DNA of 64,000 nucleotides from Treponema sp. (GTDB lineage Bacteria > Spirochaetota > Spirochaetia > Treponematales > Treponemataceae). The notes beneath the pieces were generated by a model. That model saw only the letters and a program-made list of their open reading frames with translations. It made no database searches and had not been told where the DNA came from. Both the position numbers and the translations under genes were made by a program. The stretch is from positions 62,001 to 126,000 of the forward strand of contig JAFZLJ010000080.1 of assembly GCA_017551545.1 (NCBI GenBank), written 5' to 3'. Positions 60,497 to 64,000 of this stretch are shown in pieces. Each line of letters starts with the position of its first letter. Position 1 is the stretch's first letter.

Positions 60497-62239
60497 ATGA
60501 ACAAACGAACACGCTTGCTTATTCTTCTTGCTGTTCTTGCTATTTGTTTCGTTTTCCTCTGGCCATCAATCAGCTGGTATGCACGAACTCCTAAGGAAGT
60601 TCAGCAGCTTGCTTTGGGCTCTACGGAAAATATCAAGAACTATGCCGAAAGTAAGGCCGCAGAAGATGTACGCACAATCAAAAGCATGGCAAAAGATGCC
60701 GAAGCCGTTCTTGACGGTGAATTTGCATGGCTTAATAAAGAAGCTGCCAAACAGTACAAATCATACGGACAGAATGTTCCAGAAACAATGACAGTTAAAG
60801 CTGTTCTTGGTGCTTATGACACAGAGCTTGATTTTATGAATGTAATTCAGGCAAAGTATCGTGATGAAATTCTTAAGGCTAAGAAATATTACGATAACTC
60901 TGTAAAGCTTGGTCTTGACCTTTCTGGTGGTATGAACGTAATCGTTAAGGCAGATTTGGATGCAGCGCTTGAATCTCAGGGAGACACAGTTGCTGCAGAC
61001 AGTGCTTCTGAATTCAAAAAAGAAGCAATGGCAAATGCTATTGAAAACCTTACAAGCCGTATCGATAAATTTGGTCTTACATCTCCTGTAATCAGACAGC
61101 AGGGTGATGACAGAATCTACATTGAAATTCCAGGTGCTGCTCAGGCAGATGCTATCAATACTTTGATTATGGGTAAGGGTATCCTTAATTTCCGTCTTTC
61201 AGATATGACTGCCACAGAATCATTTAAGACATATTATTCACAGCATCCGGCTAGCACATTCAATGCAGCTGGTGAACTTATGGATCCTTCAATCATTCCT
61301 GAAGACTGCGAAGTATTCGGTGTTTACGAAAAAGATTCATATGGTCTTGATGAACGCAAAGACTGGCTTGTTGTTAAGAAAGATATTGCTCTTGACGGTA
61401 AGCATGTTCAGTCTGCAGAAGTTCGCTCAGACCAGTACACAGGTCAGCCACAGGTTTGCTTTAATCTTGATGCAGAAGGAACAACAATTTTTGGTGAATT
61501 CACTGCTGCTCACGTAGGTGATTATCTTGCTATCGTAAGCGACAACAAGGTTAAATCAAATGCATGCATTCAGGATGCAATCAACACTGGTGCCGTTCAG
61601 CTTACTGGTGCATTCAGCCAGGAAGAAGCTAACAATATTAAAAAGGTATTGCAGACAGCTTGGCTCAACGTTCCACTTTCTGTAGAAAGCCAGCAGGTAA
61701 TTGGTGCATCTCTTGGTGATGAAGCAATTCATCAGGGAATCATGGCAATTATCCTTGGTTTGAGCCTTATCCTTGTATTTATGTTTATCTTCTATAAGAA
61801 ATCTGGTTTGAACGCAGTAGTTGCACAGATTTTGAACCTCTTTATGATGTTCTCAATCCTTTCTGCTTTCAACCTTACTCTTACACTTTCTTCTATTGCC
61901 GGTATGATTCTTACAATTGGTATGGCAGTAGATGCTAACGTTCTTGTATTTGAACGAATTAAAGAAGAGCTTAGAAACGGTAAGAGCCGCCCTGTTGCAA
62001 TCTCTATGGGATTCGACAACGCATTCTGGGCAATTATGGACTCTAACATCACAACCTTTATTGCAGCAATCTTCCTTTCATGGCTTGGAACTGGTGCAAT
62101 TCAGGGATTCGCAGTTTCACTTGCAATAGGTGTTGTTTCTTCTGTATTCACAGCTTTGTTCGTTTCACGCTTGATTTTCGACTTTGATACAGATGTCCTG
62201 CACGCAAAGAAAGTTAGCATTGCATGGGGGATTAAATAA
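60497..62239 (+). CDS. secD: protein translocase subunit SecD
   Basis: 580 residues. N-terminal helix, large periplasmic P1 region with LGLDLSGGMNVIVKADLDAAL, and five more helices at the C-terminus with the proton-path motif GMAVDANVLVFERIKEEL. SecDF uses the proton gradient to pull secreted proteins across the inner membrane. Second gene of yajC-secD-secF; its stop overlaps secF (TAATG). Confidence 0.95.
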   Translation: MNKRTRLLILLAVLAICFVFLWPSISWYARTPKEVQQLALGSTENIKNYAESKAAEDVRTIKSMAKDAEAVLDGEFAWLNKEAAKQYKSYGQNVPETMTVKAVLGAYDTELDFMNVIQAKYRDEILKAKKYYDNSVKLGLDLSGGMNVIVKADLDAALESQGDTVAADSASEFKKEAMANAIENLTSRIDKFGLTSPVIRQQGDDRIYIEIPGAAQADAINTLIMGKGILNFRLSDMTATESFKTYYSQHPASTFNAAGELMDPSIIPEDCEVFGVYEKDSYGLDERKDWLVVKKDIALDGKHVQSAEVRSDQYTGQPQVCFNLDAEGTTIFGEFTAAHVGDYLAIVSDNKVKSNACIQDAINTGAVQLTGAFSQEEANNIKKVLQTAWLNVPLSVESQQVIGASLGDEAIHQGIMAIILGLSLILVFMFIFYKKSGLNAVVAQILNLFMMFSILSAFNLTLTLSSIAGMILTIGMAVDANVLVFERIKEELRNGKSRPVAISMGFDNAFWAIMDSNITTFIAAIFLSWLGTGAIQGFAVSLAIGVVSSVFTALFVSRLIFDFDTDVLHAKKVSIAWGIK

Positions 62240-63453
62240 TGAAAAAGACACTTAGCTTTAATAAAGGATTTATTCCTTGTGCAATAATCAGTTGCGCAAT
62301 CATTATTTTTGGAATTGTTGGAATGTTCACACGCGGAGTTAATCTTGGTATTGACTTTAAGCCTGGTCTTGTTGAAGAAGTTCGCGTTGCTCCTCCAGTA
62401 GCAGAAGTTACATACAGTGGTGCTGCAAAGGTTTCTCTTGATTTGAGTGCCGGACAGCTTGATGTTGTAATTACTGGTGTTGGAACAACAAACGAAACAC
62501 GTTCAATCAACTTTAATGAAGTTACAACAGTTGGTGCACTTGCAACAGAAATGAACAAGATTGATGGCGTTAGCATGGTTGCAAAGAACTCATCTTTCCC
62601 AACAACAAAATTGTTCTTGAACTCTGCTGCTACAAATCAGCTTACAACAACTACACTTTATATTTATCCTGCTGGAACATCAGAAATCACAACTGACGAT
62701 GTTCGCGATGCTCTTTCTTCAATCGAAGGCATTTCAATTAAACAGCTTGGTAATGGTGCAGATGCAAGCTATCAGATTCGTGCCGGTGTTGACGGAGAAG
62801 AATCTGGAGACGTAACTGCAAAAATCAACGAAAAGCTTTACAGCAAGTTTGGTAAGGAAAAGGTAGCAATCGTAAAGACAGACTTTATCGGTTCTTCTTT
62901 CTCTCACTCAATTGCAATTAAGTCTATCATTATGTTCGTGCTTACAGTAACACTTATCTGGCTGTATGCTGCAATCCGCTTCCACTGGGATTTCGCTCTT
63001 GGTTCGGTAATTGCCTTGATGCACGATACATTGATTATGTTTACTTTCATCATCTGGACACAGATGGAATTCTCTACAACTGTTCTTGCCGCTGTTCTTA
63101 CAATCATCGGTTACTCAATCAACGCTACAGTCGTTATTCTTGACCGTATCCGTTATAACCTTAAGTTCATGACAGAAGCAAAGAACTTCAACGAGATTTT
63201 GAACAAGTCTTTGAGCGATACTTTAGTACGTTCTATTTTGACAACTGTTACAACATTGTTCGCAGTTGTTGCTTTGTTCGTATTCACAACAGGAAGCATC
63301 AAAGACTTCTCTCTCGCTCTTATCGTAGGTTTGATAAGTGGTGCATATTCTTCTATCTTCATTTCAAGCGCATTCATTTCTGCATGCCGCAAGAACTGGA
63401 GACCAGAATTTGGTGTACATCACTCATTGAAAGCTGCAAAGAAAGACGAGTAG
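62239..63453 (+). CDS. secF: protein translocase subunit SecF
   Basis: 404 residues with six membrane helices. The periplasmic start motif is VNLGIDFKPGLVEEV (usually GIDFxGG). The membrane motif is IIGYSINATVVILDRIRYNL, with Ala where most SecF proteins have the Asp of NDTVVxxDR. About 100 residues longer than E. coli SecF because of an enlarged periplasmic domain. Works with SecD. Confidence 0.94.
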   Translation: MKKTLSFNKGFIPCAIISCAIIIFGIVGMFTRGVNLGIDFKPGLVEEVRVAPPVAEVTYSGAAKVSLDLSAGQLDVVITGVGTTNETRSINFNEVTTVGALATEMNKIDGVSMVAKNSSFPTTKLFLNSAATNQLTTTTLYIYPAGTSEITTDDVRDALSSIEGISIKQLGNGADASYQIRAGVDGEESGDVTAKINEKLYSKFGKEKVAIVKTDFIGSSFSHSIAIKSIIMFVLTVTLIWLYAAIRFHWDFALGSVIALMHDTLIMFTFIIWTQMEFSTTVLAAVLTIIGYSINATVVILDRIRYNLKFMTEAKNFNEILNKSLSDTLVRSILTTVTTLFAVVALFVFTTGSIKDFSLALIVGLISGAYSSIFISSAFISACRKNWRPEFGVHHSLKAAKKDE

Positions 63454-63468
63454 TTTATAGATTCATCT

Positions 63469-63494
63469 GGGGTCCCTGAGCCTGTCGAAGGGCC
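63469..63494 (-). repeat. F1 repeat after secF
   Basis: GGGGTCCCTGAGCCTGTCGA then AGGGCC on the plus strand, between the secF stop and the F3-derived terminator. Confidence 0.85.
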
Positions 63495-63505
63495 CAAAAA
63501 AATAA

Positions 63506-63557
63506 ACGTCATTGCGAGCGTAGCGAAGCAATCTACTCTCGCAATGACGTTTTTTTT
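63506..63557 (+). terminator. F3 repeat acting as intrinsic terminator of the sec operon
   Basis: ACGTCATTGCGAG (63506-63518) and CTCGCAATGACGT (63538-63550), a perfect 13-bp stem made of F3 sequence, followed by a run of eight T (63550-63557). Confidence 0.75.
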
Positions 63558-63573
63558 ATGCTATAGTGTTTTT

Positions 63574-64000
63574 ATGAAGGTTATTCGTGCAAAGGTACTG
63601 GGTTTCTGTTTTGGAGTAAGACGTGCAGTTGAACTTGCAGAACAGGCTCTTGAAGAAAATAATGGAACAGTTTATTCTCTAGGTCCGCTAATCCATAACG
63701 AAAGTGCTCTGGCCGATTTACAGAGCAGGGGACTTTGTACTGTTGAAGAAAAAGACCTTCAGACAATTCCCGACGGAGCTACAGTAATAATTCGTGCACA
63801 TGGAGTTTCTCCTAAAGTAACAGATGCTCTTGAAGCAAAAAATTGCAAAATAATAGACGCAACCTGTCCGCGCGTAAAAGCAAGCCAGAAAATGGTAGAG
63901 CGTTACACAAACCAGAACGATTACGTAATAATCAGCGGTGACAAAAATCACGGCGAAATGATCGGCATAGCAGGTTTTGCAGGCCGCAATTTTATCCAGA
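63574..64000 (+). CDS. ispH: 4-hydroxy-3-methylbut-2-enyl diphosphate reductase IspH, 3' end missing
   Basis: 142 residues are visible; the gene runs off the window. IspH is the 4Fe-4S enzyme of the last step of the MEP isoprenoid pathway. Family motifs: LGFCFGVRRAVELA (first cluster Cys), LGPLIHNE, IIRAHGVSP and IDATCPRVKAS (second Cys), then GDKNHGEMIGIAGF. An extended -10 TGCTATAGT lies six bases before the ATG and no ribosome binding site is present, so the mRNA may be leaderless. Confidence 0.94.
   Translation, partial: MKVIRAKVLGFCFGVRRAVELAEQALEENNGTVYSLGPLIHNESALADLQSRGLCTVEEKDLQTIPDGATVIIRAHGVSPKVTDALEAKNCKIIDATCPRVKASQKMVERYTNQNDYVIISGDKNHGEMIGIAGFAGRNFIQ

Overview
The window is about 64 kb of a spirochaete chromosome, most likely a gut- or rumen-type Treponema. 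The evidence is the protein families (TIGR03545/TIGR03546 pair, spirochaete-style lipoproteins with relaxed lipoboxes, FliS/FlgN flagellar chaperones, many c-di-GMP and SpoIIE-type signalling proteins), low-to-moderate GC, and a GH115 xylan alpha-glucuronidase that points to plant hemicellulose use. No rRNA, tRNA, phage or IS transposase genes are seen.

Layout. 1-1720: end of a permuted papain-like hydrolase and a lipoprotein. 1793-5694: grpE-dnaK-dnaJ. 5854-10052: two membrane SpoIIE/RsbU phosphatases and a STAS antagonist. 10139-14081: leuS, Cys-tRNA(Pro) deacylase, trmN6-like methyltransferase. 14051-19756 (minus): TIGR03546, TIGR03545, znuA, znuC, znuB and a small lipoprotein with overlapping genes. 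19856-25930: a protease-less FtsH paralogue, dacA, an HD-GYP protein, a lipoprotein broken at a G7 tract, and a DUF4325 gene behind a remnant of a kinase-like gene. 26186-28388: dapA and asd with mobile-looking non-coding elements around them. 28715-32347: GH115 and a methyltransferase. 32350-35753 (minus): Mla/MCE lipid transporter. 35942-40415: a cytoplasmic [FeFe]-hydrogenase-like chemoreceptor, a secreted nuclease, a CDF cation exporter. 40462-41924 (minus): fliS-flgN-folA behind a sigma-28-type promoter. 42235-47442: ftsH, lolA, rodZ-like, rimO. 47521-53617: two LacI-type-sensor/GGDEF proteins flanking pcrA/uvrD. 53634-59852: cell-envelope genes (OmpA, lytic transglycosylase, TPR proteins). 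60030-63453: yajC-secD-secF. 63574-end: ispH.

The most striking property is the density of short dispersed palindromic repeats, grouped here as four families. F1 has a core CCTTCGACAGGCTCAGGGACC. F2 consists of paired arms such as GTCATTCCCGGGCTTGACCC. F3 has a core like GTCATTGCGAGCGAAGC...GCAATCC. F4 is a GCTTACC...hairpin nested in F2 or F3. They fill gene gaps, especially between convergent genes, and they also lie in frame inside at least ten proteins. These include the signal peptides of three lipoproteins, the GrpE N-terminus and dihydrofolate reductase (two places). In three genes the end of an F1 copy has grown into an in-frame tandem repeat. Further non-coding novelties are a 143-bp hairpin cluster that appears to have duplicated the dapA ribosome binding site, a MITE-like element between dapA and asd, and long two-part hairpins. 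All functional calls rest on motif reading by eye; no database search was run.
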